Positions 24,478-32,422 of a DNA stretch of 64,000 bases are shown piece after piece. The stretch is from contig NZ_WVRE01000004.1 in the NCBI RefSeq assembly GCF_013111185.1, positions 310,001 to 374,000 of the forward strand, in the 5' to 3' direction. Made by a program: the position numbers and the translations under genes. Position 1 is the stretch's first letter. Each line of letters begins with the position of its first letter. The notes beneath the pieces were generated by a model. It saw only the letters and a list, made by a program, of their open reading frames with translations. It was not told the origin of the DNA and did not search any database. Origin of the DNA: Ruegeria sp. HKCCD7303. Lineage in GTDB: Bacteria; Pseudomonadota; Alphaproteobacteria; Rhodobacterales; Rhodobacteraceae.

Positions 24478-25942
24478 TCCAAAAATCGTCGTGCAAGCCG
24501 CTCGCGAGGTTTGCCGGGACAATTTCTTTCCCTTCGTTTGGCGTGTGTTTGGCACGCTGCACCAGGGAACTGACCGCAGCTTTGATCCGGCCTGGCATGT
24601 GCGGGCCATGTGCCATGAGTTGGACAATGTCCGTCGAGGCGAAAACAAGCGACTGATCATCAACATCCCGCCACGTTGCCTGAAATCGGTCACCGTGGCC
24701 GTTGCATATGTCGCTTATCTTTTCGGTCATAACCCCAGCGCCAAGATCATCGTTGCCAGCTATGGGTTGGATCTGGCGCGCAAACATTCCGAAGATTGTC
24801 GTCGGATCATGTCTGCGCGCTGGTACCGGGAAATGTTCCCTGAAACGGTCTTGGCTAAAAAGGGCAACACCTCAGAAGAAATCCGCACCACAAAGGGAGG
24901 CAGCCGTAAGGCTGTCTCCATTGGAAGTTCTGTCACCGGTCATGGCGCCGATTACATCATCATCGATGACCTGCTGAAAGCCGGAGATGCCGGCTCCGAA
25001 GCCGAGCTGGTCAAGGCGCAGGAGTTCATTGAGGGGACCTTGTTGTCGCGCTTCGACAATCCGGCCGAAGGGCGTGTGGTTATGGTTGCGCAACGGTTGC
25101 ACGAGATGGATCCGCCGGGTTATCTGCTCGAACGCGGGACCTACCGGCATCTGAATCTGCCTGCCATCGCAGAAGGCCACGAGGTGGTTCCTCTTGGGCG
25201 TGGAAGGGTCATGCGCCGCAAACCGGGTGATCTCCTGTGCCCGTCCCGTTTGGATCAGCAAACGCTGGATACCAAGCGTCGCGAAATGGGCGCGGCCGTG
25301 TTCAATTGCCAGTATCAGCAGAACCCCATTGCTCCCGACGGGTCGCCCTTGCGCTGGGAGTGGTTTGGCACCTACGAGACCATCGAAGATCGCCGCTGGT
25401 TCCAACTGGTGGTTCAGAGCTGGGATACGGGCATGTCGGCAGACCCCCGGTCTGATTTCTCTGTCTGTACAACCTGGGGGTTCCGCGAAAATGCGTGGCA
25501 TCTTATCGACGTCTGGCGCGGGCAGGTAGACTACCCAGACCTGAAAGCCAAGGCACTGCAACTTGTCGGCCGTTGGGATCCCGATCGTGTCCTGATCGAA
25601 GATGCGGCCTCCGGCAAACCTCTTTTGGACGAATTGTTTCGTGATGACCGTCGGCGCTACGAACGCATTAAACCCGACAAGGACAAGGAAACCCGGTTCC
25701 AGTCCGCTTGCGGTCCTGTCGAAGAGGGCAAGGTTTATCTGCCTGCAGATGCACCCTGGCTGCCGGTATTCAAACGGGAGCTTCAGTCCTTTCCACGCGG
25801 ACGCAACGACGATCAGGTCGACAGCTTTGCCCACTTTCTGAACTGGTCCAAGGGACCGGGCTTCTACCGGGCATTGGGCCGCGACCACCGGATCAACATC
25901 GAACGTCGGGAGCGTAATCGAGAGAGGGTCAGGCGACGGTAG
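24464..25942 (+). CDS. phage terminase large subunit
   Basis: A 492-residue DNA-packaging motor. The N-terminal ATPase domain has a variant P-loop (INIPPRCLKSVTVAV near residue 68) and Walker B YIIIDDLLKAGD near residue 165. The C-terminal RNase H-like nuclease shows acidic motifs SWDTGMSADPRSDFS near 320, VLIEDAASG near 376 and DDQVDSFAHF near 450. I chose the ATG at 24464 because GAGGAGG precedes it and it overlaps the previous gene. No portal or head genes follow; the cassette ends here. Confidence 0.9.
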   Translation: MTTPDPKIVVQAAREVCRDNFFPFVWRVFGTLHQGTDRSFDPAWHVRAMCHELDNVRRGENKRLIINIPPRCLKSVTVAVAYVAYLFGHNPSAKIIVASYGLDLARKHSEDCRRIMSARWYREMFPETVLAKKGNTSEEIRTTKGGSRKAVSIGSSVTGHGADYIIIDDLLKAGDAGSEAELVKAQEFIEGTLLSRFDNPAEGRVVMVAQRLHEMDPPGYLLERGTYRHLNLPAIAEGHEVVPLGRGRVMRRKPGDLLCPSRLDQQTLDTKRREMGAAVFNCQYQQNPIAPDGSPLRWEWFGTYETIEDRRWFQLVVQSWDTGMSADPRSDFSVCTTWGFRENAWHLIDVWRGQVDYPDLKAKALQLVGRWDPDRVLIEDAASGKPLLDELFRDDRRRYERIKPDKDKETRFQSACGPVEEGKVYLPADAPWLPVFKRELQSFPRGRNDDQVDSFAHFLNWSKGPGFYRALGRDHRINIERRERNRERVRRR

Positions 25943-26229
25943 GATCTCGGAGTTGAGCTTGAAAACTCGTTGAATAGTACTGGGAGGGCCGATGTCGGAC
26001 CAATCCTGAGAGCGGCCCCAATGACCGCTCGCAACCACAAACCGGTCTAATCGCTAATGCCGTCGGATGACGGCTTTGAGCCCTAACCTGCTAGTGCTGC
26101 GACTTACTTAAAGGTCTGCTTCCGTGAAACTTATCAGAATGGCGCGTTGATAGATTTATGTCCGCTGAGAATTGTCGTGGCGTATCGACAGCAAAAAATC
26201 TCTTTGACGACCAGCAGATTGATGACAGT
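25943..26229. other. gap after the cassette with degenerate repeat
   Basis: No gene seen. The interval contains one member of the degenerate intergenic repeat (GATGACGGCTTTGAGCCCTAAC at 26067-26088, broken: GATGACGGC, TTTGAG, CCCTAAC) and probably the right boundary of the cassette. Convergent transcription of the terminase and the cytochrome gene ends here. Confidence 0.45.
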
Positions 26230-26775
26230 TCAAGGGAACCCCGCGCGCATGTAGGCGATGATCTTCCAGATGTCTTCTTCACTCAGCACTTCCTTGAAGG
26301 CTGGCATGTCTGTTCCGAAGCGTTCGCCGCCCTCGGAAATTGTCCAAAGAAGATACTCGTCCCCCGACATAGGCATCTGAACGAACCATCGAAGGAGGGC
26401 GGGAGAGGGCACGAGCGAACGTCCGGCTTCACCGTCGCCCAAGCCCTCTGCTCCATGACAGCTTGCGCAGTTTTCCGTGTATAGCGTCCTGCCCTCCGAA
26501 ACATTGCTGGGCGTTGCACGAATGGTGCTCCGAGCCCCGCGATAGGCTGCGGGCACACCCTCGTTCATGTATGTCCAGTGTCGCTGCATGCGTTGCTGCT
26601 GGCCCGGTCCCATGTTGCCATGTCCCCAGCCATCCATGCGTTCAGACCACATGTGGCCCGGTCCCATTGGCCCATGACCCCACCAGTCTCCTCGATGCTG
26701 TTGGGCAATGGCCACTCCGGCGATAGTGATAGACAAAACGCCTAAGGCAAGAATGCGTAATCGACTCCGTGTCAT
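26230..26775 (-). CDS. periplasmic c-type cytochrome with His/Met-rich N-terminus
   Basis: A 181-residue monoheme cytochrome. A signal peptide (to about residue 24) is followed by a stretch rich in His, Met, Gly and Trp (HRGDWWGHGPMGPGHMW and onward), likely to bind copper or another soft metal. The heme motif CASCH is near residue 105, and the Met ligand is probably in GTDMPAFKEVL near residue 153. A strong AGGAGG site precedes the start. It lies downstream of the DUF411 gene on the same strand as part of a metal-resistance set. Confidence 0.85.
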   Translation of the reverse strand: MTRSRLRILALGVLSITIAGVAIAQQHRGDWWGHGPMGPGHMWSERMDGWGHGNMGPGQQQRMQRHWTYMNEGVPAAYRGARSTIRATPSNVSEGRTLYTENCASCHGAEGLGDGEAGRSLVPSPALLRWFVQMPMSGDEYLLWTISEGGERFGTDMPAFKEVLSEEDIWKIIAYMRAGFP

Positions 26776-26816
26776 CTTCTCCTCCTTCGTACTGTTTCCG
26801 CTCGATGACTGTCGCC

Positions 26817-27284
26817 TCAGGCCGCTTCGTAACTCGTGAATACCTCGGTAGCGCCGTCCCGACGGAACAAAAACACATCGTAAGCCTCACGACGATCTTC
26901 CGGCCCCATCCCAGGCGAACCGAAAGGCATCCCAGGAACAGCAAGTCCAATGGCGCTAGGTCGCTCCTCCAACAGACGACGAATGTCGGCAACCGGTACG
27001 TGCCCCTCGATCATGTAGCCATCGATCTCGCCTGTATGGCAGGAGATCATTTTTTCGGGAATGCCGTTGTCCAATTTGTGGCGGACGAGCAGTGTTCCAA
27101 AGCTGCGCTCCTCGGTAACGCGAAAGCCTTCCTGCCGAAGGATATCGATCCAAGCACTGCAACAGCCGCAATTCGGATCCTTGAGAACATGGATGGAAGG
27201 TGTGTTTTGCGCAAACGTGGCAAATGGTGCTGTGCTGGCGAAGCCTGCGGCGTAAGTCAGTATTTGGCGGCGTTTCAGGTGCAT
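26817..27284 (-). CDS. DUF411 metal-binding protein
   Basis: A 155-residue exported protein. The N-terminus KRRQILTYAAG resembles a twin-arginine signal. The mature part has the DUF411 hallmark DPNCGCCSAW near residue 37, a Cys pair suited to copper or silver binding, then MISCHTGEIDGYMIEGHVP, where Cys-His and His could complete the site, and AVPGMPFGSPGM. DUF411 genes cluster with copper and silver resistance genes. It sits between the cytochrome and the cation transporter genes. Confidence 0.85.
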   Translation of the reverse strand: MHLKRRQILTYAAGFASTAPFATFAQNTPSIHVLKDPNCGCCSAWIDILRQEGFRVTEERSFGTLLVRHKLDNGIPEKMISCHTGEIDGYMIEGHVPVADIRRLLEERPSAIGLAVPGMPFGSPGMGPEDRREAYDVFLFRRDGATEVFTSYEAA

Positions 27285-27349
27285 AGTGAGAGTCCTCTTT
27301 ACTTGCGACTCAATTGAGCAAATTTCGCATCATTCGTGATAGGTTGTCT

Positions 27350-27988
27350 TCATCCCCGGTAAGCATGCTGATGTTCTCCAACTTCCCGGCGCTCGGCGAG
27401 CGCTTGGCGCACGATCTGGAAAGCAGAAGAAAGAAACAGCGTTGCCATGATCGCTGCGACAATCAGATCTGGCCAACCGCTTGCCGTTCCCCAGACGCCC
27501 AAGGCCGCAAACATAACGGCCACATTGCCGATGGCATCGTTCCGCGAACAGAGCCAGACAGAGCGGACATTGGCATCGCCGTCTTTGTAGCTGACAAGCA
27601 ACAACACACTGGCAAGGTTTGTAGCCAGTGCAAGAGCTCCGATTATGCCCATGATCTCAGCTTCAGGGACGCCGACATAGAAGACGCGGTATACGGTCGA
27701 TCCGAATACCCAAAGGCCCATCAAAAGCAAGCTCACCCCTTTGGCCAAAGCTGCATTGGTGCGGGCGCGAACTGAGGCACCGATCACAGCGAGCGAGATA
27801 CCATAGGTCAGTGCGTCGCCGAGGAAGTCGAGAGCATCAGCCTGAAGCGCCTGTGACTTTGCGTAGTGACCAGCGGTCATCTCGACTACGAACATCGTCG
27901 CGTTCAACGCAATGACGATCCATAGCCGCCTTTTGTAATCATCTGACACGCCATCGAACTTGGCGTCATGCCCACAACATCCTGACAT
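27350..27988 (-). CDS. cation diffusion facilitator-type transporter
   Basis: A 212-residue inner-membrane protein with about six hydrophobic segments and the CDF metal-site pattern: DALDFLGDALT in helix 2 and SRNDAIGNVAV in helix 5. It lacks most of the cytoplasmic C-terminal domain of longer CDF proteins. The N-terminus MSGCCGHDAKF and a His near the C-terminus may bind metal. It probably exports zinc, cadmium or a similar divalent ion. It is divergent from the MerR gene and preceded by a MerR-type promoter. Confidence 0.85.
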   Translation of the reverse strand: MSGCCGHDAKFDGVSDDYKRRLWIVIALNATMFVVEMTAGHYAKSQALQADALDFLGDALTYGISLAVIGASVRARTNAALAKGVSLLLMGLWVFGSTVYRVFYVGVPEAEIMGIIGALALATNLASVLLLVSYKDGDANVRSVWLCSRNDAIGNVAVMFAALGVWGTASGWPDLIVAAIMATLFLSSAFQIVRQALAERREVGEHQHAYRG

Positions 27989-28019
27989 TGGAAAGCCTTT
28001 TTGAATCTGTCTTGATCAT

Positions 28020-28050
28020 AGTGTAGTGCCTCTAGTGACTAGAGGTTCAA
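28020..28050 (-). promoter_or_regulatory. MerR-controlled promoter of the cation transporter
   Basis: On the minus strand a -35 box TTGAAC (28045-28050) and a -10 box TACACT (28020-28025) are 19 bp apart, the over-long spacer of MerR-family promoters. A perfect 7-3-7 dyad CCTCTAG TGA CTAGAGG occupies 28029-28045, within the spacer. The layout matches known CadR/PbrR/ZntR targets. Confidence 0.85.
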
Positions 28051-28061
28051 GAGGTATTTTC

Positions 28062-28478
28062 ATGTTTTCCATCGGAGAGCTTTCAAAGCGCACGAAAGTC
28101 AAAGTTCCGACCATCCGCTACTACGAAGAAATGGGGCTGCTGGCAGAGCCGGAACGTACAGCTGGCAACCAGAGGCGTTACACAAATGAGGGTCTGGAAC
28201 GCCTGAGCTTCATCCGTCATGCGCGTGATCTTGGCTTCTCCATAGAAGCGATTTCTTCGCTGATCGAGTTGCAAAATCATCCGGACCGGTCATGCGAAGC
28301 CGCCACCAAGATTGCCGAAGGTCAGTTGTCCGAAGTGCGAGCGAAGATCAAAAGGCTAAAGGCGCTGGAGAATGAACTGAAGCGTATTGCTCAAGGATGC
28401 GACGGTCGTGGCGTAGTAGAAGACTGTTATGTCTTGGCTTCGCTTGCAGACCACGACCTGTGTGATCAAGATCACTGA
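28062..28478 (+). CDS. MerR-family metal-responsive regulator (CadR/ZntR-like)
   Basis: A 138-residue activator. The winged helix is at residues 1-70 (MFSIGELSKRTKVKVPTIRYYE) and a coiled-coil dimerisation helix at about 85-112. Cys78, Cys113 and Cys122 lie close to the three Cys residues that bind cadmium in CadR (77, 112 and 119). A His/Cys tail DHDLCDQDH follows. I use the ATG at 28062, after AAGAGG, not the start 36 bp upstream inside the operator. The target is the divergent cation transporter promoter. A Zn, Cd or Pb inducer is inferred. Confidence 0.88.
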   Translation: MFSIGELSKRTKVKVPTIRYYEEMGLLAEPERTAGNQRRYTNEGLERLSFIRHARDLGFSIEAISSLIELQNHPDRSCEAATKIAEGQLSEVRAKIKRLKALENELKRIAQGCDGRGVVEDCYVLASLADHDLCDQDH

Positions 28479-28554
28479 TCCCAAAAGCGGACATCAATTA
28501 AGTGATCATAATCGGCAGCTTCGTCCGCAGAGCGGTCATTGCTGTACCGCACGG

Positions 28555-28591
28555 CGAACGACTGCTTCGAGCCCAAAGCGGCCGGTTTTGG
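28555..28591. repeat. degenerate intergenic repeat, copy A
   Basis: The core GACTGCTTCGAG CCCAAAGCGGCC lies in a 184-bp gap between the MerR gene and the DUF1254 gene, with AGCGGACAT and GTCCGCAGAGCGGTCAT nearby. Related sequences recur at 26067, 33526 and 35190. The family resembles a GGACAT/AATGTCCGC repeat I associate with Roseobacter intergenic regions. Confidence 0.5.
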
Positions 28592-28662
28592 AGACGCCCC
28601 AATTTCTTGGAGCGTCCATGTTCGCCATAAGACATTTGCTCGTCTAGCCTAAACTTCCAAGA

Positions 28663-30651
28663 CTACTCCACGAGTTCCAAATCACCGGGCCGCCAGCTTT
28701 TGTCGAACCATGGTTCAAGCGGCCCGTAAAGGCGCATCATAACATTGAAGCTTCGACCGGGAACTGTTTGCGCCCAGTTGTTTTCCCAACCTTCCGGCGC
28801 TTCCGGTCCAAAATAGATGCTGAAGCTACCATCGTCGTTCGGCTTTATTCCGGGCCGGTTGGAGTCGATCCCTCCGGATTGTTGGTCTGTTTCCAAGATC
28901 GAACGAGTCTGCCCACTATAGAGCATGAATGACGCAAAGTTCTTGGCAGGGACCGGCGCGGGAAGCGTTACCTTATAGGTCTTTGAACCATCCAGATACT
29001 CCCCATCTTTGTCGCGGGCCGTCATTGCATACACCGACCCGGTGCCAACCGGCGGCGCAGTCATTGCAGGTGTGATACCTGTCGCCATGTAAAAGAAGTA
29101 TGTCCGATCATCCAGAATACGCGCGCCATCCTCAAGGAACAGATAGCTCTGGCGTTGGAACGGCGAGTTCCATTGTCGATCTTCATAGAAGTACACCCCC
29201 GGATCCCGTGAGGCATATGTGATCGCACGCGCTGTCGCGTTTGCGATGGCTGCTGCTTCTTTGAAGATTCCCTTCATTCTGGCGTCCGGTTCGAACGGTT
29301 CGCCTTTTTTGATGCCAATGGAAGCAAATGTCCCAACAATTTCTGGATCAAAAGCGCCGACCGGATTGTTATCCAAGGCTACATGAATCTCCTCGAAGAA
29401 GTCTTCGTTGTTGGCATGGACTGTGTTGTGCTGAACGCCGGAGATATTGATGAAGTTCTCCGATGGCGGATTGTCGGCTGCGCTGAGCGGATAGATGTTC
29501 AGCCCTGCCTTGATCTCTGCAACTGGTCCTGTTGTGTCACCATCTGCCCCGGGGGAGCGACGCAGCAGCAACCAGTGTTCATTTGTTCTTGTACGAAGTT
29601 CAAAATATCCTTCTGGCACTGCAGTTTCATCGTCGTGATGCATCAACAGGTATTTCCCGCCTTCGCCTTTGTCTGCACCAAGCGCGCCAATGTCTGCGAC
29701 GTAGTCGAACCCTGCGTCGTCCAACAGGCCCAACATGCCAGCGGGCACCTCTATGACCATAGGACCTTCGGAGATATCAACGTTGGAACCAACGTAAATA
29801 GTCGTTGTATTAGGCGTCAGCCAGATTGATCTGGCATCCAGAAGATTTTCTGCAATGACGACATCATTGGGTTGTGCGCCTACATCTTCATAGCCTTGAA
29901 ACATTCCACGCAGAGACGCGATTTTCATGCCATCAAGAAAAGCAGTCGTTGCGCGCATCAAGTCCAGATTGTCGAAGACTTTCTCAACCGTATCTGGTGA
30001 AGGCATGCCATCGAAAAACTCAAGTGTGCCAAGTGTCTCTGTTTTCACTCTGTCCGGTGTCAAAACGTTTTGCGGTACGATTGCGGCGAACTCTCTGTCT
30101 GATTGTGGAGGCAATGCAACTTGTTCGTTTGCGCCCTCGTTTTGTTGAATCATATCTTCGTTCAGCAAAACGAACTCCACGCGCCGGTTCAGCGCGCGTC
30201 CTTCCTCGGACAAGTTCGAGGCAACAGGCGCGATTGGACCTGCTCCCATGGCGACCAGACGTTCCGCCGCGACGTTGTAGGGTTCGCCCATCAGTGCATT
30301 GCGTACGGCCGCAGCACGGCGCTCAGCGAGGTCAATGTTGTATGCAAAGTCACCCACCGAGTCCGTATGGCCCACGATCGCCAGTCGCATTTCAGGCAGC
30401 GTCGCCATCGCGCTGGCAACTTTGAACAACACCTCGGGTGACGTGCCGGTTAGCGCGTCACTGTCGGTCTCAAAAAAACCGCCGCTCATTGAGACGCGAC
30501 CATCTTCGCGCAGAGCGGACACAACCGCTTCATCTGTCAGTTCACCGACCGCTCGTGCTCTTTCTTGGCCAAATTGTTGCGCCTTAAGCGGTCCCGTGTT
30601 GACTGCGAGTGCAATCGCAATCGCTGTCATACAAGTCTTAATGTTTCTCAT
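28663..30651 (-). CDS. OmpA-domain / DUF1254-DUF1214 fusion protein
   Basis: A 662-residue exported protein. After a signal peptide (about residues 1-24), residues 50-165 form an OmpA-like peptidoglycan-binding domain (IVGHTDSVGDFAYNIDLAERR, later GRALNRRVEFVLL). The rest matches DUF1254 (about 230-350, with SIWLTPNTTTIYVGSNVDIS) and DUF1214 at the C-terminus (FGPEAPEGWENNWAQTVPG). The start at 30651 follows GGGAG; the longer frame is not needed. It lies downstream of a second DUF1254 gene. The OmpA part should anchor it to the cell wall; the enzymatic role of DUF1254 is unknown. Confidence 0.85.
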   Translation of the reverse strand: MRNIKTCMTAIAIALAVNTGPLKAQQFGQERARAVGELTDEAVVSALREDGRVSMSGGFFETDSDALTGTSPEVLFKVASAMATLPEMRLAIVGHTDSVGDFAYNIDLAERRAAAVRNALMGEPYNVAAERLVAMGAGPIAPVASNLSEEGRALNRRVEFVLLNEDMIQQNEGANEQVALPPQSDREFAAIVPQNVLTPDRVKTETLGTLEFFDGMPSPDTVEKVFDNLDLMRATTAFLDGMKIASLRGMFQGYEDVGAQPNDVVIAENLLDARSIWLTPNTTTIYVGSNVDISEGPMVIEVPAGMLGLLDDAGFDYVADIGALGADKGEGGKYLLMHHDDETAVPEGYFELRTRTNEHWLLLRRSPGADGDTTGPVAEIKAGLNIYPLSAADNPPSENFINISGVQHNTVHANNEDFFEEIHVALDNNPVGAFDPEIVGTFASIGIKKGEPFEPDARMKGIFKEAAAIANATARAITYASRDPGVYFYEDRQWNSPFQRQSYLFLEDGARILDDRTYFFYMATGITPAMTAPPVGTGSVYAMTARDKDGEYLDGSKTYKVTLPAPVPAKNFASFMLYSGQTRSILETDQQSGGIDSNRPGIKPNDDGSFSIYFGPEAPEGWENNWAQTVPGRSFNVMMRLYGPLEPWFDKSWRPGDLELVE

Positions 30652-30716
30652 TTTGAAACTCCCATTTTCATTGCCTTTATGCGCTTGTCGCGACTTGGCA
30701 CTTTGGTGTTTGTTGT

Positions 30717-30752
30717 GGAGAGACGGTGTCCCGAGGCATACACCGCCTCTCC
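30717..30752 (-). other. intercistronic stem-loop 1
   Basis: A 6-bp outer stem (GGAGAG/CTCTCC), one mismatch and a 6-bp inner stem (CGGTGT/ACACCG) enclose a 10-nt loop. There is no T-tract on the minus strand after it. It lies between the two DUF1254 genes. Confidence 0.6.
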
Positions 30753-30756
30753 AATT

Positions 30757-30790
30757 ACTGACCAATTGGTTTGTGCCAATACCGGTCAGT
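30757..30790 (-). other. intercistronic stem-loop 2
   Basis: A 7-bp outer stem (ACTGACC/GGTCAGT) contains an inner ATTGG/CCAAT stem around TTTGTG. It stands 4 bp from the first stem-loop and 28 bp from the stop of the upstream DUF1254 gene. It may protect or attenuate the transcript rather than terminate it. Confidence 0.6.
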
Positions 30791-30818
30791 GTCCGAATTC
30801 AATTGCGAAAAGTTTCAG

Positions 30819-32330
30819 CTACTCGACCTTCTTGAGATCTCCGAGCATCCAGCCGCTTTCCAGCCAGCCCTCTTCAGGGCCGTAGAGGCGGAACAGGAGG
30901 AAGTAGGGCTCGGTGGTTGGGATCCAGTTGCTTTCCATGCCCTCTGGCGCTTCAGGCCCGAAGTAGATGTCGTAAGAACCATCTTCGTTTGCTTGCATCG
31001 TGTCGGTGTCGCGCTCGGAAAGTCCCACAGGATCGACGTCGCGGATGAAACTCTTGGTCTCCATCGAATAGACAATGACTGACCAGAAATCCTCGGCGGG
31101 TGTGTCCGCTGGCACGTTCAGCTTGTAAGTCTGATTGTGGTCATACATCTCGCCTTCGCTGTCGCGCAGACCAGTTAGGTAGAACGTCCCGCCGCCAAGT
31201 TGTTTCGGCAAATAGGTAATCCAGAAGTAGCTGCCGCCGGCACGGGCATCGACAAGCACTTCGGTTTCAGTTTCGTAAGGAAACCCAAGCTCGGCCTGAC
31301 CCTCTGCAAAGTCCCAGATAAGCCATTGGCTTTTCATGTCGCCGTTTTCGTCCACCCATAGCGGCAACATCGCTTTGCCTGGCGTCACAAAATAATGCTG
31401 CATGGATGCATAAGCCAGCAACAGACCTTCCTCCATTGCCTTCACCTGAAGTTCGGTTGGCTCGAACGGCTTACCCTTCTCAATCCCGAGATCCTTCAGA
31501 AAGTTCACCATGACTTTGTCTTGAGGACGGATTGGGTTGTTCTGGACGTAGTCGTTTAGGTCCTGAAAGAAGGTTTCGTTGTAGTACGGCAGGGAGTCGT
31601 AGGGAACCTCAGAGGCTTCATGATAGGTGTTCGGTGGTGGGTTGTCGGCTTCTGACAGGTAGTAGACTTTTATCGTCTGTGCGTATTCAGCCGCGTCCGC
31701 ATCAGTCGCGCCGTTGGTCAGCTTTGGGCGGAATGAAAACCCGTATTCGTAAGTGTCTGTCTCGAACGGCAAGTATCCCGCGTCAGTCAGTTCCTCGATT
31801 GACATGTCGCCATCATAGTCGGGTGGCAGCATGAGATATTTACCACCTTCTCCTTCGTCGAACCCGTCCGGACCAACATCGGCAATCGGGACATCCCAGG
31901 CGTTTACAATCGTACCGAAGTAATTGACCTTGTCTGTTGCTGCCGGAACTTCGATCACCATAGGCCCGGGCTCAGATGTCATGGACGCCCATGCGTAAGC
32001 TGTTACATCATTGGCCGTCAGAAACCCGTGTTTGGAGTCGAACGGTTTGTTGAGATACACAATGTCGTTGTAATCCCCGCCCAGATCTCGGCGAATACCT
32101 TTCAGGAAGTCGATCATGCCTGCAGCAGGCATGCCCCAAATCGCGGTTTGCGTCGCGCGCTGCACCATTATTTTGTATTCGATGTCTTCAACCTGCGCCG
32201 AGCGCGCGAGAATGTCGCCCGTGTCGTTAAATTCCTGCGCCTCGACCTGAGCAGCGGCGCCGCCGACGCAAATGGCCGCAACTAAACACTTGGTCGATAA
32301 GTCTGTGAACAATGTGCCCATCTGTTTCAT
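30819..32330 (-). CDS. DUF1254/DUF1214 exported protein
   Basis: A 503-residue protein with a signal peptide (cleavage probably after AAAQVEAQ). DUF1254 covers about residues 80-210 (AYAWASMTSEPGPMVIEVPA) and DUF1214 the C-terminal ~110 residues (YDIYFGPEAPEGMESNWIPT). It is a shorter paralogue of the downstream OmpA fusion; the C-terminal FGPEAPEG motif is shared. The start is 92 bp from the divergent AraC-type regulator, so the pair may be its target. Function unknown. Confidence 0.85.
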   Translation of the reverse strand: MKQMGTLFTDLSTKCLVAAICVGGAAAQVEAQEFNDTGDILARSAQVEDIEYKIMVQRATQTAIWGMPAAGMIDFLKGIRRDLGGDYNDIVYLNKPFDSKHGFLTANDVTAYAWASMTSEPGPMVIEVPAATDKVNYFGTIVNAWDVPIADVGPDGFDEGEGGKYLMLPPDYDGDMSIEELTDAGYLPFETDTYEYGFSFRPKLTNGATDADAAEYAQTIKVYYLSEADNPPPNTYHEASEVPYDSLPYYNETFFQDLNDYVQNNPIRPQDKVMVNFLKDLGIEKGKPFEPTELQVKAMEEGLLLAYASMQHYFVTPGKAMLPLWVDENGDMKSQWLIWDFAEGQAELGFPYETETEVLVDARAGGSYFWITYLPKQLGGGTFYLTGLRDSEGEMYDHNQTYKLNVPADTPAEDFWSVIVYSMETKSFIRDVDPVGLSERDTDTMQANEDGSYDIYFGPEAPEGMESNWIPTTEPYFLLFRLYGPEEGWLESGWMLGDLKKVE

Positions 32331-32422
32331 TCGTGACTACTCCCTTGAGGTTTTCGCGAGACTTGCACATCCGAAACGCAGATGCGTATCATTTCACGAC
32401 AGGCGCATTTCCGGAGAACTCA

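Larger units (their letters stand above)
19803..25942. mobile_element. phage-like integrated cassette beside tRNA-Ser
   Basis: Six genes in two divergent blocks: recombinase, DUF2924 and DUF3489 leftward, and ParB-methyltransferase, DUF5681 and terminase large subunit rightward. Within each block adjacent genes overlap by 4-14 bp. Integration, DNA modification and packaging functions are present, but no portal, capsid, tail or lysis genes. It may be a prophage remnant or a compact satellite-like element. The outer limits are approximate: the left edge is between 19516 and 19803 and the right edge between 25943 and 26229. Confidence 0.65.

Noticed and set aside
19516..26229. Direct repeats of the tRNA-Ser 3' end as attL/attR
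   Set aside because: I looked for copies of GGTTCGAATCCCTGTCTCC to the right of the terminase and saw none; serine integrases need only a 2-bp identical core.
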